From Symbiodinium natans (Eukaryota > Sar > Dinophyceae > Suessiales > Symbiodiniaceae): DNA of 64,000 nucleotides. Positions 31,482-40,680 of the stretch are shown piece by piece; the first letter of the stretch is position 1; each line of letters starts with the position of its first letter. The position numbers and the translations under genes were made by a program. The notes below the pieces were generated by a model. It worked only from the letters and a program-made list of their open reading frames with translations. It searched no databases and was not told where the DNA came from. The stretch is from NCBI GenBank assembly GCA_905221605.1, contig CAJNDS010002146.1, forward strand, positions 1,020,906 to 1,084,905, read 5' to 3'.

Positions 31482-31847
31482 ATGTCCCGACAGGACACGA
31501 ATCGGATTGCGGTGCCCAAGGCCAAGGCCACTCCCAAGGCCAATGCCAGTCCAAAAGCAAAGGCCAAGGGAAAGGCCAAAGCCAGTCCCAAGGCCAAAGG
31601 CCAAGCCAAGGCAAAGGCCAAAGCCAGTCCCAAGGCAAAGGCCAAGGGAAAGGCCCAAGCCAGTCCCAAGGCAAAGGCCAAGGCAATGGCCGAAGGCCAG
31701 CGCCGCTTCGGCTGTAGCAAGTGTCGCTCAGCGCGACACGGTTGCCGTCAGTGCCGCGGCTGGGCGCAGACGGGGTACCGCGGGTACTGGCGCTGCAGCG
31801 TGAGTGGGGCGGTGCGGCACGATCGTCTCGACGTGGTTCCTTTTTGA
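31482..31847 (+). CDS. Histone-H1-like Lys/Ala/Pro-repeat protein with a Cys knuckle
   Basis: A 121-residue frame from ATG 31482 (MSRQDTNRIAVPKAKATPKA). Residues 11-70 are imperfect repeats of SPKAKAKGKA type; the SPK/TPK spacing resembles the DNA-binding tails of histone H1 and of basic dinoflagellate nuclear proteins. Then GCSKCRSARHGCRQCR, a C-x2-C-x6-C-x2-C module that should bind zinc, similar to GCSKCR-type motifs frequent in dinoflagellate proteins as I recall. The end (YRGYWRCSVSGAVRHDRLDVV) may run past an exon boundary. DNA or RNA binding is inferred from composition. The + frame here is preferred over the equally open - frames because those are Gly/Leu low complexity. Confidence 0.6.
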   Translation: MSRQDTNRIAVPKAKATPKANASPKAKAKGKAKASPKAKGQAKAKAKASPKAKAKGKAQASPKAKAKAMAEGQRRFGCSKCRSARHGCRQCRGWAQTGYRGYWRCSVSGAVRHDRLDVVPF

Positions 31848-31859
31848 AAAGGGGGAAGA

Positions 31860-32400
31860 GCCGATCCGTGACTCTGAGAATGGTCGCCAGATTTGACACT
31901 GTGACTGGTCGTCATAAGATGACAGATGGCTTCAGAATAAAATTTTTCCAGAGATACGAGTCACGGAGACAGCGACCACTTTCGAGACGACAGTGCCAGG
32001 TATCAACTCCCGGGGACACGAAGGAGCGGCGCGATGAGAAAACCAGTCCTCTACGACAGTGTGTTCAGTCTGTGAACATGTGATTCTCCCACACAGTGCC
32101 ATGTGTCTGGTTGTTGTACCTCTACATGAGGCTCAAAAGAAGTCGGTGTGACATGTGACAGATAGACCCACCCAGGCTGACATGACAGAGCACATTCAAT
32201 TGAAATTGCTGTCCTCATCTGAGTGATGCTGTTGTAGAATTCTGAGAGCTATATTCCACCGACTGCAGCCGACCTCCTGTCCCGGCAAGAAAGCTCGTGG
32301 AATTTACTGCTTAAGGGGGGATGGATGGTTCGGTCGTGCCTGTGTGACTTTCCAAACAGTTGCTGGAAAGACACGATGTCAAAGGCGCCGCATCTGCTTA
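31860..32400. other. Spacer before the hairpin array
   Basis: About 540 bp with no frame longer than about 70 codons beyond the preceding gene's overlap and no recognisable motif. Confidence 0.5.
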
Positions 32401-32700
32401 GCACGGCGAGGTGACTGAGCACTGTGAAGTGACAGAGCACTGCGAAGTGATTGAGCACTGCGAAGTGACGGAGCACTGCGAAGTGACCGAGCACTGCGAA
32501 GTGCGTGAGCACTGCAAATGCGAAGTGAGCGAGCACTGTGTCAGTGAGCACTGCGAAGTGCGTGAGCACTGCAAATTGAGTGTGCACTGCGAAGGGAGTG
32601 AGCACTGCAAAGTGAGCACTGCAAAGTGAGCACTGAAAAGTGAGCACTGAAAAGAGCCTTCGGCGACTGGCCTGAGGTAGGTCGCAGCACTGAGAAGTGG
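32401..32700. repeat. Tandem array of CACT-GCGA-AGTG hairpins
   Basis: About twelve to fifteen units of 16-19 bp, each centred on CACTGCGAAGTG, CACTGTGAAGTG or CACTGCAAAGTG (4-bp stem, loop GCGA, GTGA or GCAA) and joined by ACN-GAG or CGTGAG linkers. From about 32600 the units shorten to 12 bp, and one further copy is at 32684. In all frames this reads as a low-complexity repeat (Glu-His-Cys-Glu-Val on the + strand), so coding is unlikely. Confidence 0.9.
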
Positions 32701-33069
32701 CCACTCCGCCCCAGGCACCCGCCGAAATCCCACCCCCACAACTCCCCTCCCTCACCCCCCCATCCCTTGTGAAGGCCGTGGCTTCTTCGTGAGGCTCCTT
32801 TGCACGGTGCCTTGGCAGAATGATAAGGGCTTATGGCTGTCTTCTTTGTGTGTCGAGGCACATAACGCAACCGGTTGCAATATGTATTTTCTCGTGGCCA
32901 AACACCCAGTCAGTCAACCAGGCATTTCAAGCGTGTCACGATCCATAGATTTGAAGTCTTCAGTGACAGTGGCCACTGCTTGTTGACTCAAACCACGGCA
33001 GGAAAGCAGGCTGCGAAGCTTATTAGGCTCAAGAAGATTTGGAATTATTACCCGACGCCGGTCGTTGCA

Positions 33070-33576
33070 ATGGCTCTGTCTTCCAGCAGCGAGGGCCAGC
33101 AGCCGCAGCAGCGGAGTCCTCTGGAGCTCGCAACCCTCTTTCGGGTACAAGCAATGCTGTGGAACATGCCCAGGCCAGGTAGCCAGGACTACTCCGACTT
33201 GACGGAGTTTGATCTTGAATGTGTTCGCCACGCTGGTCTGAGTGCTCTTGAGTACTTGCAGAAGTCCGACGAGCACCTCAGAGTCCACTTGGAGGAGATT
33301 GTCGACACCCTAACCACGCTCCGTTATGGTGTTTCCTCGGGCGGGGATATCGAGTACATAAGGACAGCAATGGTGCCGACCCAAAAGAACCTGCCGAAGC
33401 ACTACCCTGTCTATATGCAGGAGCAGACACAGTATGCCTTGCTGATGCTCGAGAAGCATGACAAGCTCCTGAAGCAAGGCATGACACGCGAGCAGGAAAA
33501 CTCTGTAGTCTTCTTTACGCAGTGCCTGCAACGTCTGCTGCAAAAAGCACAGACAAAAATGACAAGGCGCAGGTGA
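33070..33576 (+). CDS. Small, mostly helical protein of unknown function
   Basis: A 168-residue frame from ATG 33070 (MALSSSSEGQQPQQRSPLEL) to the stop at 33574-33576. After a Ser/Gln-rich start the composition is that of a folded, largely alpha-helical protein (LFRVQAMLWNMPRPGSQDYS, LSALEYLQKSDEHLRVHLEE, VYMQEQTQYALLMLEKHDKL), ending in a basic MTRRR. The frame is open upstream to 32875, but that part is low in coding character, so the internal ATG is preferred. No domain recognised. It is the longest uninterrupted ordinary-composition frame in the island without introns. Confidence 0.6.
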   Translation: MALSSSSEGQQPQQRSPLELATLFRVQAMLWNMPRPGSQDYSDLTEFDLECVRHAGLSALEYLQKSDEHLRVHLEEIVDTLTTLRYGVSSGGDIEYIRTAMVPTQKNLPKHYPVYMQEQTQYALLMLEKHDKLLKQGMTREQENSVVFFTQCLQRLLQKAQTKMTRRR

Positions 33577-33719
33577 ATGCTGCAGCTGCCGTGTCTCTTC
33601 TGGACTGAGAGCGCTGATCCGCTGAGTTCGAAAATGGAGCCGCCAGCCCGCTTATGAAAGTGACGTGACATCATGGCTTTAGACTTTAACTATTATTTTA
33701 AATTGGCCGACCTTTAACA

Positions 33720-34690
33720 GGACCCGGGCACATGCTGGAAGATTTTGGCTCGCCTGCTACCAGCCCCCGTGCTCTCGAGGCATGCCGCTGCCACCAGCAC
33801 ATGCCAGCATGGGGTTTCTGACCCGGTGGAGCATCGCTCTGTCCCGTGAGGACAAGTGGTGGGTGCTGCGCTTTCTGCGCCGACGCCTCATGGCGCACTA
33901 CCGGAGCATTAGCTCTGTGCGTCTGGAGGGGCTTCTGCGGGTGGCGTATCAGGTGAGGGCCCGTGATGATCAACAGCAACTTGCACTCACGCACATGGCA
34001 AGGTTTTAGGGCTTCCGCTTTACATGTACATTTTTTCTATAAATAAATGATTCTGATCTGTCCTTGTGCTTCATCACCACCCCAACCGAGGTTCCGACTT
34101 CTGCACCTCCTCTACCACCACAGCGAGTTCACTCAGCCTGGGGCAAAGAATATGCTGGTGGCAACGCGTCTTTGCGCTCCGGAATGGACACAGCTGCGAA
34201 GCTTGGAGAAAGTGCCCGCTGTCTTAGAAGCAGCGACATGTCTGCCTCAGAATGATATTACTGTTTCAAGGCTAAGGGTTTAGGGTTTTTAGGGTTTAGG
34301 GTTTAGGGTTTAGGGTTTAGGGTTTAGGGTTTAGGGTTTAGGGTTTAGGGGATTATAGTAGTGCTGGGTAGTACAAGAGTTCTTTTTTCCCATGTCGTGT
34401 CCATTGAGGCCCTGATGATAGCAGTCGGTGACGACTTCTTCTCCGACTTGCTGGTTCATCTGGACTACTTTCTCTACGTCCTGAATCTCCTGTCTTGTGC
34501 CTTGTCTATGAGCAAGAAGACTTGTCGGAAGCCTGGAGACTTTTTTTCCACCCCAAAACCCATTCAAGTCTGAACTATTAAAACTCTAAACCCTTGTCAG
34601 ACCTGGTGCACCTGCAGCACCGCACGGTCTACGACATGGACGATGTGCTCGGAGCAATCGACGCTGAGCTCGGGAAGCTGGGCGGCGTGT
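33720..34690 (+). CDS. Unrecognised multi-exon gene whose 3' half is duplicated downstream
   Basis: After TTTTAACAG at 33719 a frame reads DPGTCWKILARLLPAPVLSR; a second frame carries the next part, SIALSREDKWWVLRFLRRRLMAHYRSISSVRLEGL (33830-33950). Later exon-like pieces are VPTSAPPLPPQRVHSAWGKE (about 34090-34250), VLCLVYEQEDLSEAWRLFFH (about 34495-34560), and, after CTTGTCAG at 34598, DLVHLQHRTVYDMDDVLGAIDAELGKLGGV ending at TAG 34690. A TTTAGGG array (34267-34352) lies in what would be an intron. The frame change at 33780-33830 is not explained by an obvious intron. Confidence 0.4.
34008..34650. repeat. Direct duplication, copy A
   Basis: About 640 bp repeated with ~90% identity by eye at 35228-35891. 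Shared landmarks: AACTTGCACTCACGCACATGG just upstream, TTCCGCTTTACATGTACATTT, CCACCCCAACCGAGGTTCC, AGAAGCAGCGACATGTCTGCC, the telomere-type array, CCCATGTCGTGTCCATTGAGG and CGGTCTACGACATGGACGATG. Copy A keeps the reading to a stop codon; copy B does not. Confidence 0.85.
34267..34352. repeat. TTTAGGG array inside the island, copy A
   Basis: About eleven nearly perfect TTTAGGG units after CAAGGCTAAGGG. The same place in copy B (35513-35597) also carries the array, so it was present before the duplication. Confidence 0.9.
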
Positions 34691-34761
34691 AGGGACGGCT
34701 TCCCCACTTTTAATTAAATACCAGACATCAGATTAAATCTGATGGAATCGCGTGCTGCGCC

Positions 34762-34996
34762 GTGCATGCAAGAACTTGCATGGGCAATCCCTGGACCACC
34801 AGGCCTGAACTGTTTACGCAGCTGCAAAAAGAATCAGCGCGGCTTCCTGCGGACGACCTCTGTTTTGAAGTGTCACGATGTATGACTCTGCTAAATGCCC
34901 TGGACCCCCAAACCCGTCAAACTGAGTTTTGGCCCTTGCTGAGGTTTTGACACCCGCCACCTTCGGCCTCGCTTCCGGCCTGAAGTTGTTCAACAC
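34762..34996. other. Exon-like sequence, strand uncertain
   Basis: Both strands are open: + MHARTCMGNPWTTRPELFTQ ... CFEVSRCMTLLNALDPQTRQ, and - KTQFDGFGGPGHLAESYIVT ... GRPQEAALILFAAA. Neither has a recognised motif; one is a shadow of the other. I cannot decide which, if either, is translated. Confidence 0.25.
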
Positions 34997-35072
34997 GCCT
35001 GATGAGGCTGTGCGAGTTTCTTGGCTTTCATGTCATTTATTATTATTTTAAATGTAATTTGAAAGTAAAGCC

Positions 35073-35206
35073 ATGATTAATTCATTTGTGCCCCAATTGA
35101 TATTCACAATTTCTTGGCCGTCCGGCGCCGACGAAAACCCCGGCGGAGGTGGTGGATCGTACCTGCATGCAAAGGTGCAGCGCTTCATGGATGATGCCAA
35201 ATGGGT
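35073..35206 (+). CDS. Short exon ending at a GTAATT donor
   Basis: The frame reads FTISWPSGADENPGGGGGSY and LHAKVQRFMDDAKW and ends at AAATGG followed by GTAATTC, a plausible donor. Beyond it the sequence enters duplication copy B. No family recognised. Confidence 0.35.
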
Positions 35207-35227
35207 AATTCTACAAATTCAAAACAA

Positions 35228-35891
35228 CAGCAACTTGCACTCACGCACATGGCAATGTTTTAGGGCTTCCGCTTTACATGTACATTTTTATTTCTGAGTC
35301 TCTAAATAAATGATCTGTCCTTGTGCTTCATCACCACCCCAACCGAGGTTCCGGCTTCTGCACCACAGCGAGTTCACTCAGCCTGGGGCGGGCAAAGAAT
35401 ATGCTGGTAGCAGTGCGTCTTTCGGGATGGACTCACTTGAGAAGCTTGGAGACAGTGCCTGCTGTCTTAGAAGCAGCGACATGTCTGCCAGAAGGATATT
35501 TCAAGTTTCAAGGCTAAGGGTTTAGGGTTAAGGGTTAAGGGTTTAGGGTTTAGGGTTTAAAGGATTTAGGGTTTAGGGGTTAGGGTTTAGGGGATAGTAG
35601 TGCTGGGTACTCACAAGAGTTCTTTTTCCCATGTCGTGTCCATTGAGGCCCTGATGATAACGGTGACGACTTCTTCTCCGACTTGCACTGGTTCATCTGG
35701 ACAAATTTCAATCTACGTCCTGAATCTCCTGTCTTGTGCCTTGTCTATGAGAAAGAAGACTTGTCGGAAGCCTGGAGACTTTTTTTTCCACCCCAAAACC
35801 CATTCAAGTCTGAACTATTAAAACTCTAAACCCTTGTCAGACCTGGTGCGCCTGCAGCACCGCACGGTCTACGACATGGACGATGTGCTCT
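35228..35891 (+). pseudogene. Direct duplication, copy B: truncated copy of the 34.0-34.7 kb gene part
   Basis: Copies the exon-like pieces of 34008-34650, but small indels shift the Pro-rich piece out of frame. The last exon (DLVRLQHRTVYDMDDVL) leaves the duplication at about 35890 and continues into unrelated sequence (YCWYLQL, stop), so the GAIDAELGKLGGV ending is lost. This reads as a broken copy. Confidence 0.6.
35513..35597. repeat. TTTAGGG array inside the island, copy B
   Basis: About eleven units, more degenerate than copy A (AAGGGTTAAGGG, GGATTTAGGG and an octamer variant). Confidence 0.85.
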
Positions 35892-35904
35892 ACTGCTGGT
35901 ACCT

Positions 35905-36177
35905 TCAGCTGTGATCTTCGCGCGCTTGGCTGCTTCGAGGTTCTCCATGATGCGCCTCTTCCTGCAAATGCCCCCGCAGCTTAAACTGCCTGAAAGCGAA
36001 CTTCAAGACGAAATGGAAGAAATCGCTGGCCATTGCATCCTGCATTGTCAGGCCAGGCTCCGTCTGCACTGGCTTCGCGCAGACCGACGCCTGCACGATC
36101 TGGGCCGTGGACCCGCATGCCACGGCTGGTGATGGGAATACAGATTCCCGGCGCACGCTCAGGTCGGGATGCGACAT
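35905..36177 (-). other. Exon-like frame on the minus strand
   Basis: The - strand reads GLTMQDAMASDFFHFVLKFA and FRQFKLRGHLQ, then meets TTTGCAG followed by a second natural-looking frame (RKRRIMENLEAAKRAKITAE). The order acceptor-then-exon fits a - strand gene, against the general + strand direction. Unrecognised and short. Confidence 0.35.
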
Positions 36178-36179
36178 GT

Positions 36180-36890
36180 GACAGAATTGTCCTTTAACTT
36201 AATTTACTTTCAGGACCGTTATTAGATGAACCCTGCACGTTAAGAGAAGCATGTCTCATTAAACGGATGGACATCAATCAGACAAGCGTCTCATCGAAGC
36301 TGAGCGCTTGCCCCGACTGCAGACTGATAAATGTCGACTTATTTGTCTGCTGTGAGTGTGTGTGTGTGTGTTAATTGCTCCATGTTGGATATTGGCCACG
36401 AGGTGCTGCGAGAAATGTGCCGCTGATGGCATTGCCAGGTTGCCAGGGGGCACCCAAAGGCAAGCTGTGGTCGGCTTGTCGTTGGGGTGGAGACTGACAG
36501 TGACAAGAATTCGCCTGTTTGCCGAGAGCCATTTTGCGTTCGAGGCAACGTTGGGAGTTCGGGTTCGGTGGGGGGCACTGTGCAGATGAACCCTTCATAA
36601 TAATATTTAATAATATGCTGGGCCTGCCTTCTTGCAAGCCCGTGCAAACGTGATCTCGACCTAGTAGACTCAATTAGTTCTTAATTATTATAGGCGATGC
36701 CGTCGTAAGTGGAGAAATTCCGACGTGACCCTCAAGAATGATAATTATAGGTCTTGTTTCTGCTCGACTGTCACTATGACTTTCTGTCAGCCACGATCCA
36801 AGCGAGTCATTGAAAGTGTGTGTCACAGACACTGCTAGGTAGCAATAATTACATTCCATCGCATCTGATTCTGTGCAAGGCAGGTGCCCA
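36180..36890. other. Spacer with little coding signal
   Basis: About 700 bp with a (TG)n run at 36356-36370 and AT-rich stretches near 36590-36615 and 36675-36690. A + frame at 36356-36589 is open but without motif. The region is probably intronic or intergenic. Confidence 0.4.
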
Positions 36891-37006
36891 CCGCTGCGCG
36901 GACCACTGCTGCAGGAGGCCGACTGGGAAGACCACGCTGTGTCTTGGAACCCTCTGCGTAGTGGATTTCTCTGCCTGCATAGTGGATTGGGTGTACTTGC
37001 TGCTCA

Positions 37007-38014
37007 GTGATCAATGTCCCCAGCCTTGAAACTTGGCATCGCCCGACGACCGTCCCACTCATGGTGCTGCTCGTTGTGCGGCAGCTTCTGCTCCTTTGGC
37101 AAACGCTGCAGCAGTTGCTGCTCCAAAGACCTCCTGCTCCTGCAGCAGAGTCGGACCCAGGCCCCTCGCGCAACGCAGCTGAAAGACGAGAATCTTCGCC
37201 TGCACCCTGTCCATCGACTCCGTCGTTCTTGCGCTCCAGCTCCGACATTGACCTAGCCGAAGGCGGCGAATCTGAGGATGATGCTGCTGCCAGCGATGCA
37301 CTCATGGAGCTAGAAGAACGTCTTTTCGGGACGGCCGCCAAGAAGCAAGTCTGCAGCACTTAGTGCTCTACTCTGATTCTGGTTACTGATCCGTAATAGA
37401 AAAAAGAGTCGTGAGCAAGTTTTGTGCGAGGCCTCTGGGTCAGACCCAAGTCAAGTAAGGCCCACGCAGGATGCAGCTGAAAGACGAGATCCTTCGCCTG
37501 CACCATGTCCATCGACTCCATCGTTCTTGCGCTCCAGCTCCGACATCGACCTGGCCGAAGGCGGCGAATCTCAGGATTACGTTGCTGCCAGAGATGCACG
37601 ACTTGCGGACCCGGAGATGGACGAACTACTTTTCGGATCGCCAGAAAGAAAATCCAGGTCCAGGTCAGGGTCGCGGACAAGGTGACCCGGCCAGCAAGTC
37701 TGCAGCACTTAGTGCTCTACTCTGATTCTGGTTCTGATCCTGATAAAAGAAAAGTCCCGAGCAAGTTTGCTGCGAGGCCTCTGGGTCAGACCCAAGTCCA
37801 GTAAGGCCCACGCAGGATGCAGCTGAAAGACGAGATCCTTCGCCTGCACCATGTCCATCGACTCCATCGTTCTCGAGCTCCGACATCGACCTGGCCGAGG
37901 GCGAATCTGAGGATGACCCTCCTGCCAGCGATGCACTTGTGGAGCTAGAAGAACGAATTTTCGGACCGCCAGAAGGAAAAAGATCCAGGTCCAGGTCTAG
38001 GTCGCGGACGAGGT
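37007..38014 (+). CDS. Acidic Ser/Pro protein part repeated three times, ending in RS dipeptides
   Basis: Three tandem units, about 300 bp each, encode nearly the same ~75 residues: 37160-37363, 37435-37685 and 37785-38014. Each reads DAAERRDPSPAPCPSTPSF (or NAAERRESSPAPCPSTPSF), then SSSDIDLAEGGESEDD, then an LEERLFG or ELLFG segment. Units two and three end in RSRSRSRTR-type arginine-serine runs and a stop; unit one ends in KKQVCST. Each unit is preceded by a similar intron-like stretch. They may be alternative or mutually exclusive 3' exons, or tandem copies of one small gene. An upstream exon (PTAARTTAAGGRLGRPRCVL) begins after GGCAG at 36882. Acidic and RS composition suggests a nuclear partner role; this is inference. 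Confidence 0.5.
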
Positions 38015-38099
38015 GACCCGGCCGCCAAGAAGCAAGTCTGCAGCACATTAATTCTGATCCCGATCAATCAAATTTGGCCACCTGTGTGGCCTTGAGCTG

Positions 38100-38670
38100 A
38101 CAGTTCACTGTCGTTTCACTGCGACTGTGAGTGCAGCGCAAATGGCACTACCTGCCAACGACAGCAACGCTAAAAGGATGCCACTGGTAGCACTCAGTCT
38201 GCTAACAGACTGCGAGCCTGTTTCGTTTCGGGGTTGACTGTTTAATCTGTTCTGTCTTCGAGACAGTGAGATGCATAAATACAAAACGTCATGCGAGGCC
38301 ACCAAACTTGGCAGCAAACGACGTCGAGAGCCACGGCTGACAAGAAGGCACGGGTTCGACTCTACTGCCGTGCTGTATTAAGTAAGTGTTGGCAGCCATT
38401 ATTATGTGGACGGGTTTTCCCGCGACACTCAGCACCGAAGCATGGTTGACAAGCGGATCAAACTCGCCATACCTATCACCACATGTCATGTTCACCACAG
38501 GGATCTTGAATATCCTCAAGCCTCACTTGTAAGTGTCTGGTGCTAGTCTGTTGGTGCATGGCTGCTTTACTCCGACCCTGGCTTGCTGGATTGCTGGATG
38601 TCCGCCAAGAAGCGCCCGGTCGAGGCATGAACGGCCGGCGTCCGAAACCCCAATCCCAACAGCCCATTGA
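38100..38670. other. Spacer with a small exon
   Basis: Mostly without coding signal on the + strand. A ~28-bp piece after TTCACCACAG (38502), GGATCTTGAATATCCTCAAG..., ends at a GTAAGTG donor near 38529 and may be a small exon. A - strand frame at 38289-38519 (CGDRYGEFDPLVNHASVLSV) is open but is probably a shadow. Confidence 0.35.
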
Positions 38671-38674
38671 TCAT

Positions 38675-39528
38675 CTAAGTCCCCCATTTCCCTGAGGAAG
38701 ATGAGCCAAAGAAAATCGACCCCTACTCCTTCGATGCTGTCGCTGACACACGTTTCTTCAAGTACTTCGACGTAAAAGCGCCAAAAAGGAGACCCAGACC
38801 TGCCGTGTCTTGGTCCTGTTCAGTGGTGCATTACATTCTGTGAGATTGTGTGAGTGCTGAATTTTGTCAACACCCCAAACCGACCTTCTACCATTCGTGC
38901 TGCAGGGGGCAAGAGAGCCGGAGAAGCCGCCTGCAGTTCCAATGGCAGCAGTGCCAGAGCGGCCGCCTGGGCCTGCAGTTCCAATGGCGGCGGTGCCAGA
39001 GCAGCCGCCTGGGTCTGCCCCTGCACCGCCGCCAATGCAGCCGGTCCCTCACGCCGGTCCTCCGCCTCGTCGCAAAACTCCAAAGCCACCGAGTTATCCA
39101 CCCCCGAACCATCTGCTCATGCTGTCAAGCAAGTGCGGCGCTACATGGTCTGTTGGTCATGGCAAAGGTGCCAGGACCCGTGACGGGTTCACACGAAACT
39201 CTGTTTCATGGCGGCCGATGCACTGACTGACTGTTGCCCCTCGAGGATCGTGGTTGGACCGCGCTTCTATTCCGATCCGTCCCCCGAAGCGATGCCGCTG
39301 TCAGCACCCTCTACAGCACACGGTTCAGGGTCGAGATTTCTTTCCGAGGCAAGTCGGTGGTATTAATTACTAGTCAGTTCTTTCTTGTGTGAGACTTAAT
39401 TCCCAGAGGCAGACGAGCTGGAGAAGAGATTTTGGAAAATGGAGCCTGGCGAGGACATCTTGAAGGAGATAGATGCCATTCGCTGCAGGGGAAGTCGCAC
39501 TAGTCAATGGTGGTGGAAACTGATTTAA
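38675..39528 (+). CDS. Last exons of an unrecognised acidic/Pro-rich gene
   Basis: Four exon-like pieces with natural composition: about 38680-38810 (PHFPEEDEPKKIDPYSFDAV, ADTRFFKYFDVKAPKRRPRP), too short to stand out as an open frame; about 38907-39150 after GCTGCAG (REPEKPPAVPMAAVPERPPG, a Pro/Ala repeat VPMAAVPE-PPG occurring twice, then PPRRKTPKPPSYPPP); about 39240-39360 (PSRIVVGPRFYSDPSPEAMP); and about 39408-39528 after TTCCCAG (EADELEKRFWKMEPGEDILK, EIDAIRCRGSRTSQWWWKLI, stop). The spacing and order suggest one + strand gene. Pro-rich repeats are typical of protein-binding linkers; no function can be given. Confidence 0.45.
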
Positions 39529-39653
39529 TGCTGTGAAGCTGAAGCGCTTGCAAACAAAAAGTGCGAATGCCCTTATATGACTTCTGCTTGACGTAATTTC
39601 TTGCCAGTTCTTGCCTGGCACTGAAAAATAAGCCTTCTGCCTTTTGCCTCGCC

Positions 39654-40097
39654 TTGCAGGCTGCCGTCGCTGGTGGCCGAGCCTCTGTTGTTACATGTAT
39701 AGCTTCAAGCACTGAATCTCGCCTGATTTTGTCCTCTTCCGGCCTTCACCGGCCGCCAGCATCCCAAACCACAACCCTTAAGCCTCTGACTCCCTACATA
39801 GAGCATAATAATGTCCAAAATCTGATGCTGTGCCTTGAATTCCAAGCCCCGAGAAAGCCTCAAGTGTCAGCCCCAACAGTTAGCATACTACGCGAACAAG
39901 GGAAGAGTTTCCAGGGCCGGACTAAGCACTGCAGAAGTGAGACACTCTTCAAGAGGAGCACTGTGTCAGTGAGAGACTGCAGAATTCAGATTCGCAAGTC
40001 AAGTCCTCAAGGAGCACTGTCACCTCACTGCAGCGTGCAGCCTCAGCCTGGAGTAATCGAGAACCTCCAGGTGGGCAAACCAAATTATGTTTCTTAA
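39654..40097 (+). other. Open stretch with short hairpins, doubtful coding
   Basis: A + frame of 147 codons is open, but its second half runs through hairpins of the CACT family (CACTGCAGAAGTG near 39928, CACTGTGTCAGTG near 39958), as the doubtful frame at 7092-7385 does on the left side. I regard it as non-coding repeat-bearing DNA unless transcripts show otherwise. Confidence 0.35.
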
Positions 40098-40299
40098 TAT
40101 GTTCAAATCATTCAAACCAGCTTGTCGAAACGGGCTGTGCAGACACAGTAGGACAGCGAGAATCCACTGTCAGGTCATCTCCCGTCCAGCAATCGCGGCC
40201 CTTCGGGCGACACTGCCGAAAGCTGCTGACTGCTGCTGCCCATTGCCACATTGCTGGGCATTGCCCCCGAGGACTCCGCTGCAAGAATAGAACACACAC

Positions 40300-40680
40300 A
40301 CACACAGATATATATATATATATATATATACGAACCAATATATCATTATATCAACATATCAATATATCAATATATCAATATGTCAATATATCAAAATATC
40401 AAAATATCAATATATCAATATATCAAGATATCAGTATATCAATATACTGAGATATAAATATACAAATATATCAGAATCAAGATATCAAGATATCAATATA
40501 TCCATATATCAATTATATCAATTCAATATATAACTAGAATAGATCACAATAGATCAATAGATGAATTGATATTTAATATCAATTCATCTATATATTATAG
40601 TATATAGATACACCTTGTATATAGATATATCAGATATAGATCAGAGAAAGATATAGAAAGATGTACTATAACAGAAAGAC
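40300..40680. repeat. AT-rich block with ATATCA repeats and a perfect palindrome, inside the right arm
   Basis: Starts with (CA)n and (TA)n runs (40291-40330), then about 160 bp of ATATCA-type repeats. At 40559-40589 the sequence AGATGAATTGATATT is followed, after one T, by its exact inverted copy. It ends where the right inverted arm begins. Its position mirrors the AT-rich block at 6690-7090. Confidence 0.85.
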
